From: DATHTK01 sp035463295 | GTDB taxonomy: Bacteria > Actinomycetota > Rubrobacteria > Rubrobacterales > Rubrobacteraceae | Assembly: GCA_035463295.1 (NCBI GenBank) | Contig: DATHTK010000083.1 | Coordinates: 1 to 64,000, forward strand | Direction: 5' to 3' | Length of the DNA: 64,000 bases | Shown: one piece after another, positions 43,179 to 52,571 of the stretch | How the letters are laid out: each line of letters starts with the position of its first letter | How positions within the stretch are numbered: position 1 is the stretch's first letter | Notes under the pieces: model-generated | Database searches by the model: none | What the model saw: the letters and a program-made list of their open reading frames with translations, nothing else | What the model was told of the DNA's origin: nothing | Program-made: the position numbers and the translations under genes

Positions 43179-45221
43179 ATGGCCGAGACGAGAGAAGCCG
43201 AGTCACAAAGCACGCAGGCCAACTCCCGCATCAACCCGGTCGTATTCTTCGGCTCTTCGGCATGTATCCTCGCCATAGCGGTGTGGGCGATCATCAGCCC
43301 TGAGGGCGCCAGTGGGGCCATCGGAGTGCTGGTCGGGTGGATCTCGGAATGGTTCGGATGGTTCTACATCTTGATCGCGACGGTCTTCCTCGCCTTCGTG
43401 ATCTTCCTGGCGCTCTCCCGGTACGGAAAGACGAAACTGGGACCGGAGCATTCCGAGCCCGACTTCAGTACTTTCTCGTGGGCCGCGATGTTGTTCGCCG
43501 CCGGCATCGGCACCGACGTGATGTTCTTCGCGGTCGCCGGGCCCATAACCCAGTACCTCTCCCCGCCTGTTGGCGAGGGAGAGACACAGGAAGCGGCCAG
43601 AGAGGCAACTACGTGGACGCTCTTTCACTACGGCATCAGCGGCTGGGGGATGTACGCGCTGATGGGGATAGCGCTGGCATATTTCGCCTACCGGATGAAC
43701 CTGCCTCTGAGCATCCGGTCGGCGCTGTATCCCATCTTTGGCAACCGCATCTATGGTTCGCTAGGTCACGCGGTAGATCTGGCAGCCGTCCTCGGCACGA
43801 TATTCGGCATCGCTACCTCGTTAGGTATCGGCGTTGTCTTTCTCAACTTCGGGCTGAAGCTCCTTTTCGACATACCTGAAGGCCTGGCTGCGCAGATCGG
43901 ACTCGTGGTGCTTGCCGTCTCCGTTGCGACGATATCGGCGGTCAGCGGTGTCGATAGAGGCATCAGACGGCTGTCGGAGCTCAACGTCTGGCTCACGGTT
44001 GGTCTGGCCGGCTTTATCCTGATAACCGGCCAGACCATCTTCCTGCTGAACGCGTTCGTGCTCAATATCGGCGACTACGTGAGTAACTTCGCCGGGCTCA
44101 CCATGCAGACCTTCGCGTTCGATCGGCCGACGGACTGGCTGAATGCCTGGACGCTGTTCTTCTGGGCGTGGTGGATAGCGTGGGCCTCGTTCGTCGGATT
44201 GTTCCTGGCCCGGATCTCCCGGGGCCGCACGATCCGGCAGTTCGTCGCTGGAACGCTCACCATCCCGTTCTTGTACATCCTCATGTGGGTGTCGATCTTC
44301 GGCAACAGCGCTATCCAGCTCGTGAGGAGTGGGAGCGAGGAGTTCGGGCAGGCCGCGATGAACCAGCCTGAGCAAGGTTTCTATACCCTGCTCCAGCAGT
44401 ATCCCGCATTTCCGCTTATCGCTTCGATCGCAACTTTCTGCGGACTACTGTTCTATATCACCTCTGCCGACTCCGGCGCGCTGGTGATGGCCAACCTCTC
44501 CTCGTACCGAAAGACGCCGCGTGACGACGCCTCCCCTCCGGTCCGAATCTTCTGGGCGGTGGCTACCGGTCTGCTCACCCTGGCGATGCTCATAGTGGGT
44601 GGGATAACGGCATTGCAGTACGCCACGATCATTATGGGTCTGCCATTCGCGTTCGTGATGGTCCTGCTAATGCTTGGTCTATACAAGGCCTTGCGCGTGG
44701 AACGATTCTGGGAGGACAGCCGACGTTATAGCCTGCCCGCGCAGTTGTCCGGACGTAGCACCAGCCTCGACAGCGACAGAACGGTCGCGCTGACCTGGCG
44801 GCAGCGCTTGAGACGCAGCATGAGCTTTCCGGACTACGAGAAGGCCTCGGAGTTCCTCTCGGAAGTCGCGCTTCCGGCTCTGACCGAGGTGGGCGAGGAG
44901 CTGCGCGAGCACGGGATCGACGCGGAGGTGCATGACGGCACAGGCGACTCGGGACTTCCCTACGTAGAGCTGATAGCGGATCTGGGCGAAGAGGCGCCGT
45001 TCCAGTACAGGGTGGAGCCTAGAGAGGCCAGGATGCCGGTGTACGGAGACCGGTCTCTACGCGACAGCGACGTCTACTACCGCCTCGACGTGCACCTGCG
45101 CGAGGGCGGCCAGGGCTACGACGTGATGGGCTATACCCACAGCCAGTTGATCGACGACGTCCTGGACCAGTACGAGCAACACGTGGAGTTCATGCGGCTC
45201 AACGCGGGGGCCAACCGCTGA
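43179..45221 (+). CDS. BCCT-family choline/glycine-betaine transporter
   Basis: This 680-residue transporter has 12 membrane helices, then a 180-residue cytoplasmic tail as in BetT. The substrate-site segment WAWWIAWASFVGLFLARISRGRTIR and the Na-site region FAAGIGTDVMFFAVAGP are clear. It imports betaine or choline as osmoprotectants. Two oddities: VAEP, conserved in family members, reads VAGP, and WAPFVG reads WASFVG. ATG 43179 has AGGGGAG eight bases upstream. Confidence 0.88.
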   Translation: MAETREAESQSTQANSRINPVVFFGSSACILAIAVWAIISPEGASGAIGVLVGWISEWFGWFYILIATVFLAFVIFLALSRYGKTKLGPEHSEPDFSTFSWAAMLFAAGIGTDVMFFAVAGPITQYLSPPVGEGETQEAAREATTWTLFHYGISGWGMYALMGIALAYFAYRMNLPLSIRSALYPIFGNRIYGSLGHAVDLAAVLGTIFGIATSLGIGVVFLNFGLKLLFDIPEGLAAQIGLVVLAVSVATISAVSGVDRGIRRLSELNVWLTVGLAGFILITGQTIFLLNAFVLNIGDYVSNFAGLTMQTFAFDRPTDWLNAWTLFFWAWWIAWASFVGLFLARISRGRTIRQFVAGTLTIPFLYILMWVSIFGNSAIQLVRSGSEEFGQAAMNQPEQGFYTLLQQYPAFPLIASIATFCGLLFYITSADSGALVMANLSSYRKTPRDDASPPVRIFWAVATGLLTLAMLIVGGITALQYATIIMGLPFAFVMVLLMLGLYKALRVERFWEDSRRYSLPAQLSGRSTSLDSDRTVALTWRQRLRRSMSFPDYEKASEFLSEVALPALTEVGEELREHGIDAEVHDGTGDSGLPYVELIADLGEEAPFQYRVEPREARMPVYGDRSLRDSDVYYRLDVHLREGGQGYDVMGYTHSQLIDDVLDQYEQHVEFMRLNAGANR

Positions 45222-45825
45222 GCGAGATCCAACCAGCCCCTCGAGTAGACTGACTCTCTGACTCAGGCTATTCCGGGGTCCGTAGCGGACGGTGTTAGCC
45301 ACCATCTACGTTCCAGAGGTCTTCTCGGGCCGTCCCGTTAGAGGCGCTTTCCCGGATATTCGTGACAGAGATTGCGACTCGGGTCGGAGCATAGCCGCTT
45401 CCGGAGGCCGTATCCCCGACCACGCGATGCGTACGAGCTGAGAACATCGTGATGGTCCGTTGCTCCGCCATGCTGGAAGGGGGCCGGAGGTCGGGGCCGC
45501 GCCGGGCCAGCGAATTCACGAGAAAGCCGGCGTCGGGGGTGGGTGACCTGTACGAAGGTACATGTCCGAAGACCGTACTTGTGTCCGGTGCGAGAGGTCC
45601 CTATCCGCGCGACCATAAAGTTGCGCAAGCTATTGTCCGGGGAGATTCGAAATGGAACATGAGCGTCCCAACAGGCCGGAGACCCGGAGCGCGACACTTT
45701 ACACTCTGTTCTCAAAAGAAAAGCTTGGGACGGGCGGCTTTCGGCATAGACTATGAGCATACGTCGCGGGCCCGAAACGCCGCGGCGGAGTGGCAGCGTA
45801 GAGAACACCAGAGGAGGCGGAGAGC
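45222..45825. other. Gene-free stretch with a promoter
   Basis: No open frame of this 600-base stretch has a recognisable motif. Near its right end, TTGGGA (45725-45730) and TAGACT (45747-45752) with a 16-base spacer may start the ABC-exporter transcript. An AT-rich patch with AAAAGAAAAG lies just before. Confidence 0.4.
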
Positions 45826-45954
45826 GTGGTATTAGTCACCGGGCCGACCGGCAACGACATCGGTCAGTACATCTCGTCCCGGCTGTTGCACGCTGGGGTC
45901 GCAGCTCCAACGTTCGGCCGGGGCCTCGAACGACGGATCGATCCGGACGTTTGA
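45826..45954 (+). pseudogene. Truncated NmrA-like N-terminus acting as a leader ORF
   Basis: GTG 45826 has GAGGAGGCGGAG upstream and opens [20 protein letters not shown], the first nucleotide-binding strand of NmrA-type NAD(P) proteins. A stop follows after 42 residues (IDPDV). Its TGA (45952-45954) overlaps the TTG of the ABC ATPase. So the dead gene's SD probably serves the ATPase through coupling. Confidence 0.6.
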
Positions 45955-46883
45955 TCTTGCAGCCAGTCATCTCGATAACCAACCTCTCCAAGAGCTACGC
46001 CTCCGGCTTGCAGGCGCTCAAGAAGATCAACCTCGACATCCGCCGGGGCGAGATCTTTGCCCTGCTCGGCCCGAACGGCGCCGGGAAGACCACGCTGATC
46101 AACATAATCTGCGGGATCGTAAACCCGACGGAGGGTCTCGTGCGGGCCGGCGGCCACGATATCGTCTCCGAGTACCGCGCCGCGCGGTCCATGATCGGCC
46201 TCGTTCCCCAGGAGCTCACGACCGACGCGTTCGAGACGGTCTGGGCCACGGTCAACTTCAGCCGCGGATTGTTCGGCAAGCCGCCGGACCCGCGCTACGT
46301 CGAGAAGGTTCTCAGAGAGCTCTCTTTGTGGGACAAGAAGGACAGCAAGATCATCACGCTCTCCGGGGGCATGAAGCGCCGGGTCATGATCGCAAAAGCC
46401 CTCTCCCACGAACCGCAAATCCTCTTTCTCGACGAGCCGACGGCGGGCGTCGACGTCGAGCTGAGACAGGAGATGTGGGAGATGGTGCGCTCGCTGCGCG
46501 ACACCGGCGTGACCATCATCCTCACTACCCACTACATCGTCGAGGCCGAAGAGATGGCCGACCGGATCGGGGTGATCAACGACGGAGAGATCATCCTTCT
46601 CGAAGAGAAAGCCGAGCTCATGCGCAAGCTCGGTAAGAAACAATTGACGCTTCAGCTACCCGGCAAGCTCTCAGAGATCCCGAGCGAGCTCGCCGGGTAT
46701 CGCCTGGAGCTCGCAGGGGACGGTAGCGAGTTGGTCTACACGTACGACAAGCGAACAGAGCGTGCGGACATCACCGCCTTGCTAGCGGATCTCAATGCGG
46801 CGGGCGTCAGATTCAATGATCTGCAGACCAGACAGAGCTCGTTGGAAGAGATCTTCGTAAGCCTCTTGAAAGAAGGGCGATGA
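45951..46883 (+). CDS. ABC exporter ATPase subunit
   Basis: This 310-residue ABC ATPase has Walker [10 protein letters not shown] (40-48), signature LSGGMKRR, Walker [13 protein letters not shown] and the H-loop [11 protein letters not shown]. It is of the ABC-2 exporter (YadG-like) type. TTG 45951 overlaps the leader's TGA (TTGA); it has no SD of its own. The next TTG, two codons on, is an alternative. Its stop overlaps the permease start. Confidence 0.88.
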   Translation: MILQPVISITNLSKSYASGLQALKKINLDIRRGEIFALLGPNGAGKTTLINIICGIVNPTEGLVRAGGHDIVSEYRAARSMIGLVPQELTTDAFETVWATVNFSRGLFGKPPDPRYVEKVLRELSLWDKKDSKIITLSGGMKRRVMIAKALSHEPQILFLDEPTAGVDVELRQEMWEMVRSLRDTGVTIILTTHYIVEAEEMADRIGVINDGEIILLEEKAELMRKLGKKQLTLQLPGKLSEIPSELAGYRLELAGDGSELVYTYDKRTERADITALLADLNAAGVRFNDLQTRQSSLEEIFVSLLKEGR

Positions 46884-47641
46884 ACCTTTACGCAATCCGT
46901 GCGATCTACAAGTTCGAGATGGCGCGTACCCTGCGCACGCTGCTGCAGAGCGTCGTCTCGCCCGTCATCTCGACATCCCTGTACTTCGTCGTCTTCGGGG
47001 CGGCGATCGGCTCGCGCATCACCGACGTCGACGGTGTCAGCTACGGCGCCTTTATCGTGCCCGGCCTGATCATGCTGTCCCTGCTGACGCAGAGCATCTC
47101 CAACGCATCGTTTGGCATCTTCTTCCCCAAGTTCACGGGCACGATCTACGAGCTTCTCTCGGCCCCCGTCTCCTACGTCGAGGTCGTCTTAGGCTATGTC
47201 GGGGCAGCCGCGACCAAGTCGGTCGTCCTCGGCCTGATCATACTGGCCACTTCGAGCCTGTTCGTGCCGTTGGAGGTCGCGCACCCCTTGTGGATGCTCT
47301 CCTTCCTCTTGCTGACGGCCGTAACATTCTGCCTCTTCGGCTTTATCCTCGGCATCTGGGCCGACGGCTTCGAGAAGCTCCAGCTCGTGCCGTTCCTGAT
47401 CGTGACGCCCCTGGTCTTCCTCGGCGGCAGCTTCTACTCCGTCGACATGCTGCCGCCGTTCTGGCAGACGGCCAGTCTCTTCAACCCCGTCGTCTATCTG
47501 ATCAGCGGCTTTCGCTGGAGCTTCTACGGGATCGCCGACGTGAGCGTGGGCGTGAGCCTTGTCATGACGATCTGCTTCCTGATCGTCTGCCTGACGACGG
47601 TGTGGTGGATATTCAAGACGGGGTACCGGCTCAAGGCGTGA
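46880..47641 (+). CDS. ABC-2 type permease
   Basis: This 253-residue protein has six hydrophobic helices and matches the YadH-type ABC-2 permease ([50 protein letters not shown]). The ATG at 46880 overlaps the ATPase stop (ATGA). Together with the ATPase it forms a dimeric exporter of an unknown substrate. Confidence 0.88.
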   Translation: MNLYAIRAIYKFEMARTLRTLLQSVVSPVISTSLYFVVFGAAIGSRITDVDGVSYGAFIVPGLIMLSLLTQSISNASFGIFFPKFTGTIYELLSAPVSYVEVVLGYVGAAATKSVVLGLIILATSSLFVPLEVAHPLWMLSFLLLTAVTFCLFGFILGIWADGFEKLQLVPFLIVTPLVFLGGSFYSVDMLPPFWQTASLFNPVVYLISGFRWSFYGIADVSVGVSLVMTICFLIVCLTTVWWIFKTGYRLKA

Positions 47642-47657
47642 TCTCTGCGTCCGGTTC

Positions 47658-47777
47658 TTACCTTCGCCTGCCTCGCCACCAGTCCAGTATCTTCTCGCGT
47701 AGGTACGCGAGGAGCAACACGCCGCCTATTATCAGGGAGAGCGCCAGGAGAGTGAGGCTCTCTTGCGTCGTCCACAT
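47658..47777 (-). CDS. 39-residue single-span membrane protein
   Basis: MWTTQESLTLLALSLIIGGV continues to LLLAYLREKILDWWRGRRR, giving one membrane helix (about 8-25) and a strongly basic tail with paired tryptophans, which would keep the tail in the cytoplasm. No clear SD lies upstream; TTAGACT about 11 bases upstream could be a -10 box of a leaderless transcript. It is convergent with the ABC permease. No family is recognised. Confidence 0.5.
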   Translation of the reverse strand: MWTTQESLTLLALSLIIGGVLLLAYLREKILDWWRGRRR

Positions 47778-47826
47778 GGTAACCCGAGTCTAACCCGTCT
47801 CGGTCACCTGTGTCATGCTCTCCCGT

Positions 47827-48795
47827 TCAGGCGAAGTTCGGGATGACTTCGCGGGCGAAGCGCTCGACCATTGCGGGCTCGTAGGCGACGCGTGGCAGGT
47901 AGAGGATAAAGTAGTTGACCCCGGCCTCCACGAGCGGCCCCAGCCGCTCGGAGACCTCCTCGGCGGTGCCGACCATGAACTGTTGCGAGTACTCCTCGTA
48001 GCTCCTGCTACCGCGGGCCTCGCGGGTCGCCTCTTCCGGGTCTTCGCCCTCCGCGAGGAGGCAGACGTTGACGGAGGTGGAGCGTGTGATCTCCTCGTAG
48101 TCGCGCCCGACGCTCTCGCAGTGGCCGCGCAGGACGCCGAATTTGTGCCTGAGCCTCTCGGCGTCGCCGCCAACGTTGCAGGCGGTGCCGAAGCGGGCGA
48201 CGAGTTTGAGGGTGACCTTCTCGCCGCTCCCCCCGATCCAGAACTGCGGGTGGGGTGTCTGCACACCCTTGGGCTCGTTTATGGGCTTCTCCACTTTGTA
48301 GAACTCGCCGTCGAAGACGACGTCGTCCGCGGTCCACATGCGGTGGATTATCTCGCAGGCTTCCTTGAACATCCGCATCCGCACCGGCACCTCGGGGAAG
48401 CCGTAGCCGTAGGCGCGCCACTCGTGCTCATACCAGCCGGCGCCGAGGCCGAAGAGGAGCCTGCCGGCGCTCATCACGTCGACGGTCGAGGCCATCTTCG
48501 CGAGCAGGGCCGGGTTGCGGTAGCCGTTGCAGGTGACCATCTGCCCGATCCTGATGCTCTGCGTGTCGCGCGCCAGGCCGGCCGTGATGGACCAGGCCTC
48601 GAAGACAGTATTCTTTGTCGGTCTCGGGACGGTGTGGAAGTGGTCGTAGACCCAGATGGAGTCGAAGGCCCCGGTCCCCTCGGCGACCCGCGCTACCCGG
48701 GTCATCGCCTCGTACTGCTCGACCGGGTCCTCTATCTCTACCAGGTCCATCCGCCAGCCCTGCGGGACGAAGACGCCAAAAGAGACCGCCACCAC
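47827..48795 (-). CDS. LLM-class F420-dependent oxidoreductase
   Basis: This 322-residue luciferase-like monooxygenase (TIM barrel) has the FGLGAGWYEHEWRAYG segment and FWIGGSGEKVTLKLVARF, typical of F420-dependent oxidoreductases. The substrate is unknown. ATG or GTG at 48795 has GGAGGTAAGTGGTG upstream. It lies 53 bases after the cobalamin adenosyltransferase on the same strand. Confidence 0.83.
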   Translation of the reverse strand: MVAVSFGVFVPQGWRMDLVEIEDPVEQYEAMTRVARVAEGTGAFDSIWVYDHFHTVPRPTKNTVFEAWSITAGLARDTQSIRIGQMVTCNGYRNPALLAKMASTVDVMSAGRLLFGLGAGWYEHEWRAYGYGFPEVPVRMRMFKEACEIIHRMWTADDVVFDGEFYKVEKPINEPKGVQTPHPQFWIGGSGEKVTLKLVARFGTACNVGGDAERLRHKFGVLRGHCESVGRDYEEITRSTSVNVCLLAEGEDPEEATREARGSRSYEEYSQQFMVGTAEEVSERLGPLVEAGVNYFILYLPRVAYEPAMVERFAREVIPNFA

Positions 48796-48848
48796 TTACC
48801 TCCTCGGAGTTTTTCTCTGGTCTGTCATCTTACCGGCGCATCCCGCGT

Positions 48849-49373
48849 TCAGCCCCTGGAGAGGGTCTTCTTTCCGTCGGCGTTGCGCGCGACGATAAAG
48901 AGGAGGTCTGAGAGCCGGTTGACGACCCGGAGGGCGTAGGGATGCTCCTGCGCGTAGCCGGCGGCGACGAGGCTGCGCTCCGCGCGCCGGACGACCGTGC
49001 GGGCGACGTCGAGGATCGCGCCGAGTCGGCTCTCGCCGGGGACGACGAACTCCCTGGGGATCTCCGTGCGTTCCCGCCACTCCCCTAGCGCGCGGTCCAC
49101 GAACGCCAGGTCGTCTTCGCCGACCGAGTTCTCCTCCCCGGGCATCGCGACATCGCCCATCACGCGGTAGAGGAGACGCTGCGACTCCAGCAACAGCTCC
49201 TCTACGTCTCCCTCCGCTTCGGCGCGGGCGAGGCCGAGAAAGGAGCTCGCCTCGTCCACGTCGCCGAGGACGACTATCCGGGGATCGGCCTTGCCCATCC
49301 TGCCCGACCCGAGGAGCGTGGTCGTACCGTCGTCGCCGCGGCCGGTAGAGACCGGCGGGTTGCTCTCGCTCAT
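48849..49373 (-). CDS. Cob(I)yrinic acid a,c-diamide adenosyltransferase (PduO type)
   Basis: This 174-residue PduO-type ATP:corrinoid adenosyltransferase has the N-terminal TGRGDDGTTTLLGSGRMGKADPR phosphate loop and C-terminal RVVNRLSDLLFIVARNAD. It makes adenosylcobalamin. The gene may be paired with the F420 enzyme. Confidence 0.9.
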   Translation of the reverse strand: MSESNPPVSTGRGDDGTTTLLGSGRMGKADPRIVVLGDVDEASSFLGLARAEAEGDVEELLLESQRLLYRVMGDVAMPGEENSVGEDDLAFVDRALGEWRERTEIPREFVVPGESRLGAILDVARTVVRRAERSLVAAGYAQEHPYALRVVNRLSDLLFIVARNADGKKTLSRG

Positions 49374-49487
49374 GGCATCTCCTTATCGAAGGGTCCCAGG
49401 AAAACTAACCGGGGCAGCCCGGCCACGCAAGCCACGCCGGCTCGCCAGCCGACCTGTTCTCTTGCCGTGGGTTAGAATCTGCGGGCG

Positions 49488-51035
49488 ATGAAGGTCTCTG
49501 TGAGCTTTCCTCTGAGTTCCGACGGCCCCCTCGGGCGGGCGGCCGCGGTGGCCGCGCGCCACGATTCCTACAGGGTCGAGGGTGCGAACGGGATGGCACG
49601 GGCGGCGGTCGATCTCGACCTCCCGGCGGACTGGCGCATCCTCGACGACTTCTCCGGGATGTTGCGCGGGGAGAAGGGCGCGGAGTACGCGACGGATGGG
49701 AGGCAGCTCGCCGGTGATGAGCTCTTCGGCAGCCTCCGGTGCTTTCTGCGCAAGCAGCGCTCCGGGACGACCGCCCGCGAGTGGTGCACGCCGGTCAAGC
49801 TCGCGGACAAGCAGCTCTTCCCGTGCAAGCAGATCCACGTCTATGACAACGACCACCTCACCGAGAACTCCTGGTACGCCTTCGGGGGGATGGGCGCCGA
49901 CGGCGTCTTCGAGGTGGACAAGGAGTCGATGACCGAGCGCATCCTCTCCGACCTGGGGCCGTGCGTCCGGTGTCCTATCCTCGACCTCGACACGGTGGCC
50001 GAGATCACCGCCCGCCTCCCAGAGAGGATCGACCCGAGCAAAGAGCCCGGCTGGCGCTACCGGGGGGACGGCCCCCTTGCCGACTGGCGCGTCGCCAAAG
50101 ACCCGGGCGGCAGCGTCTCGGAAGAGAGCGCGCTGCCCGAGGAGAGGGAGGGCCTGATCGAACGTCTCGCGCGCAGCGTTCGCAGCAGCGGGGCCAGCGT
50201 CGCTGTCGGGGGCAACGTGGGCACCCGCAACGTGCCGGCGACCCGCTACGAGGACGTCGGCGGGATGCGCGACACGATAGCCCTCGTGCGCGAGGCGGTC
50301 GAGCTGCCCATAACCCACCCGGAGATCTTCAAGAAGCTCAACATCCGGCCGCACAAGGGCATCCTGTTCTACGGCCCGCCCGGCACCGGCAAGACCCTTC
50401 TGGCACGGGCGGTCGCCCACGAGAGCGGGGCCCACTTCATAGCCGTCTCGGGGCCGGAGATCCTCAACAAATTCTGGGGCCAGAGCGAAGCCCGGCTGCG
50501 CTCCATCTTCAGCGAAGCGCGGGCCAAGGCGCCCGCGATCGTCCTCTTCGACGAGATAGACTCCTTCGCGTCGTCGCGAGACATGATGAGCGAGAGCTTC
50601 GAGGCTACCCTCGTCTCCCAGCTCCTCTCCCTGATGGACGGCCTGAACGACCTGGGCCGGGTCTCCGTTATCGCGACGACGAACAGGCCCTCCGCTCTCG
50701 ACGCTGCCCTGAGGCGCCCGGGCCGCTTCGACCACGAGATCGAGATAGGGCTGCCGGACGCGGAGGCCCGCCTCCACATCCTCAGGATCCACACCCGCGA
50801 GATGCCGACAGCCCCCGACCTCGACCTGAAGCACATCGCCGGGCACACCGGCGGATACTCCGGCGCCGACCTCGAGGCCCTCTGCCGCGAGGCCGCTCTC
50901 GTGTGCATGCGGCGCACGATCAACCTGACGGACCTCGAGAAGCGTATCGCCCCCCACCAGCTCTCCGCTCTCTCCGTGACCACCTACGACTTCCGCACCG
51001 CCATGAAGCGCGTCGGTCCGAGCATCCGGCGCTAG
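49488..51035 (+). CDS. Cdc48/VCP-like AAA ATPase with a novel N-terminal region
   Basis: This is a 515-residue protein. The C-terminal half is a single AAA module: GPPGTGKT (296-303), pore-loop FWGQSE, Walker B IVLFDEIDSF, and RRPGRFDHEI (arginine fingers). The N-terminal 250 residues are not the usual Cdc48 N-domain; they hold five cysteines (C85, C100, C113, C159 and C162, the last two as PCVRCP). It may unfold proteins, with the N-region binding metal, cluster or partners. A small gene follows at 51050. Confidence 0.83.
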   Translation: MKVSVSFPLSSDGPLGRAAAVAARHDSYRVEGANGMARAAVDLDLPADWRILDDFSGMLRGEKGAEYATDGRQLAGDELFGSLRCFLRKQRSGTTAREWCTPVKLADKQLFPCKQIHVYDNDHLTENSWYAFGGMGADGVFEVDKESMTERILSDLGPCVRCPILDLDTVAEITARLPERIDPSKEPGWRYRGDGPLADWRVAKDPGGSVSEESALPEEREGLIERLARSVRSSGASVAVGGNVGTRNVPATRYEDVGGMRDTIALVREAVELPITHPEIFKKLNIRPHKGILFYGPPGTGKTLLARAVAHESGAHFIAVSGPEILNKFWGQSEARLRSIFSEARAKAPAIVLFDEIDSFASSRDMMSESFEATLVSQLLSLMDGLNDLGRVSVIATTNRPSALDAALRRPGRFDHEIEIGLPDAEARLHILRIHTREMPTAPDLDLKHIAGHTGGYSGADLEALCREAALVCMRRTINLTDLEKRIAPHQLSALSVTTYDFRTAMKRVGPSIRR

Positions 51036-51049
51036 ACGCCGGCCCTAGA

Positions 51050-51322
51050 ATGACGTCGAGAAAGGGAAATTCCGGACCCCTGGGCAGGTTCTCCCGCAGG
51101 AGACGACCCGAAGTGCCGGACCCCGGCCAGAGGGTGAAGCTGCGCGGTCCCGACGGGGCGTGGCGCGACGGCTTCGTGGCGGTCTCCGGACCCTTGAGCG
51201 ACGAGCGATACGGGGTAGTCGTGAAAGTCGCCGAATGGGGCGAGTTCTTGGCCTCCGAACGCGAGCGTCGCCTACCCGTCGCCCTGACGTGGCCGCTGGA
51301 GATGCTGGAGATCGAAGCCTAG
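51050..51322 (+). CDS. Small basic protein downstream of the AAA ATPase
   Basis: This 90-residue protein has an Arg/Lys-rich first 20 residues, then a short beta-rich section (VKLRGPDGAWRDGFVAVSGP, DERYGVVVKVAEWGEFLAS). ATG 51050 has no clear SD, 14 bases after the ATPase stop, so reinitiation is possible. No family is recognised; an adaptor for the ATPase is conceivable. Confidence 0.5.
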   Translation: MTSRKGNSGPLGRFSRRRRPEVPDPGQRVKLRGPDGAWRDGFVAVSGPLSDERYGVVVKVAEWGEFLASERERRLPVALTWPLEMLEIEA

Positions 51323-52350
51323 CCGTTCGCCGGCGGCCTCGTTCCCTCACCCCTCGGGGCCGCGAGCAGGGCGGCGGTGGCGGCGGTGAGCTGGATCATC
51401 GACCGCAGGTAGCCGAGGTCCAGCTTGTCCAACGTATCTTCCGGCTCGTGGTACCAGGGGTAGCCGTCGTACATCGAGCCGTCGGTCAAAACCATCGCCG
51501 GGAGACCTGCGTCCCAGAAGTTCTGGTGGTCGGAACGGCCCAGGCAGACGTCGCTGAGGCTGATCTGCGAGTCCAGGATCTCGGAGGCGCGCAGGAGCGC
51601 GTCGTCGAGCGGGCCAGCCTGATTGCAGGTCCCCATCACCGCTTCGCGCCCGCTCTTGTCGTAGCCGACCATGTCGTTGTTGAGGTTGCCGATGATCGCG
51701 CCTCCCCCTTTACGCTCGATCACGTCGCCCAACACGTCCTCGACGTAGCGCGAACTGCCGATCGCTCCTATCTCTTCGAGGTCGTATGCTACGAAATGGA
51801 CCGTGTGCTCTAGGTCGAGCCGTTCGAGCGCCTGCGCCGTCATGAGCATCGAGACCAGACCGCTCGCGTTGTCGTTTGCCCCCGGGTTGTAGGTGGAATC
51901 GAGATGTGCCGTGACCCAGAGGTGCCTCCCGCCTCCGCTCCCCCGCAGGATCGCCTCTACGTTGTACCCGCGCCTGTCGTCAACGGAGAATTCGAGGGTG
52001 CGCGCCTGGATACCCATCTCCTCGAACGACTCTTCCAGGTACTCGGCCGTCGTCCTCCTTCCCTCCGCACTGCCGCGCTCGGAGATGGTGGTCGCGTCCC
52101 CTTCGAGCGGAGCGGGTGAGGCACCCGTCAGGTGAGCGAGATGTGCGCGGATCGAGGACTCGTCTATGCTGTCCGCAGCGGCCTCGGCAACGTTCGGCTG
52201 CTCCGCGTTCGGGGCTTCTTCGGTCGTCCGAGCTGCGGCGCTCGGCGTGCCACCGGCCATTTCGTCCTCTGGACCGCAACCCGAAAACGCTAGAGGGGAG
52301 AGCGCAACGACAAGGAGTAGGCAGATCACGGCCGGGGTCTCACGCCTCAC
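51319..52350 (-). CDS. M28-family peptidase lipoprotein
   Basis: This 343-residue exported peptidase has a signal with lipobox FSGC (C25), an acidic linker, then zinc motifs AHLDST, GANDNASG, DLEEIG, and the C-terminal WYHEPEDTLDKLD. The M28 family includes aminopeptidases with two zinc ions. GTG 52350 has GGAGG six bases upstream. It is convergent with the 51050 gene, overlapping by four bases. Confidence 0.87.
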   Translation of the reverse strand: MRRETPAVICLLLVVALSPLAFSGCGPEDEMAGGTPSAAARTTEEAPNAEQPNVAEAAADSIDESSIRAHLAHLTGASPAPLEGDATTISERGSAEGRRTTAEYLEESFEEMGIQARTLEFSVDDRRGYNVEAILRGSGGGRHLWVTAHLDSTYNPGANDNASGLVSMLMTAQALERLDLEHTVHFVAYDLEEIGAIGSSRYVEDVLGDVIERKGGGAIIGNLNNDMVGYDKSGREAVMGTCNQAGPLDDALLRASEILDSQISLSDVCLGRSDHQNFWDAGLPAMVLTDGSMYDGYPWYHEPEDTLDKLDLGYLRSMIQLTAATAALLAAPRGEGTRPPANG

Positions 52351-52571
52351 TCGCGTCCTCCACCCTTCGAGTCCCTACCACGCCAGGCCCCGCGTTCGAT
52401 CAGTGCGTCCTTGTACCCACGACGGTCCGTCGGTCGAGATCACAACCCCAAGATCGCACCCGGATACCGACTCGCCGGCGCCTCGGGTCGGGTGGTCTTG
52501 CGTTCGCCCGGAAGCAAGCCTGGGCTCGACCGTGCCAGCAGGGCGAGTGGCAACTCTCCTCAAACGGTGGA

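Noticed and set aside
45338..45808. 156-residue minus-strand frame
   Set aside because: No motif, irregular composition, no SD; probably chance.
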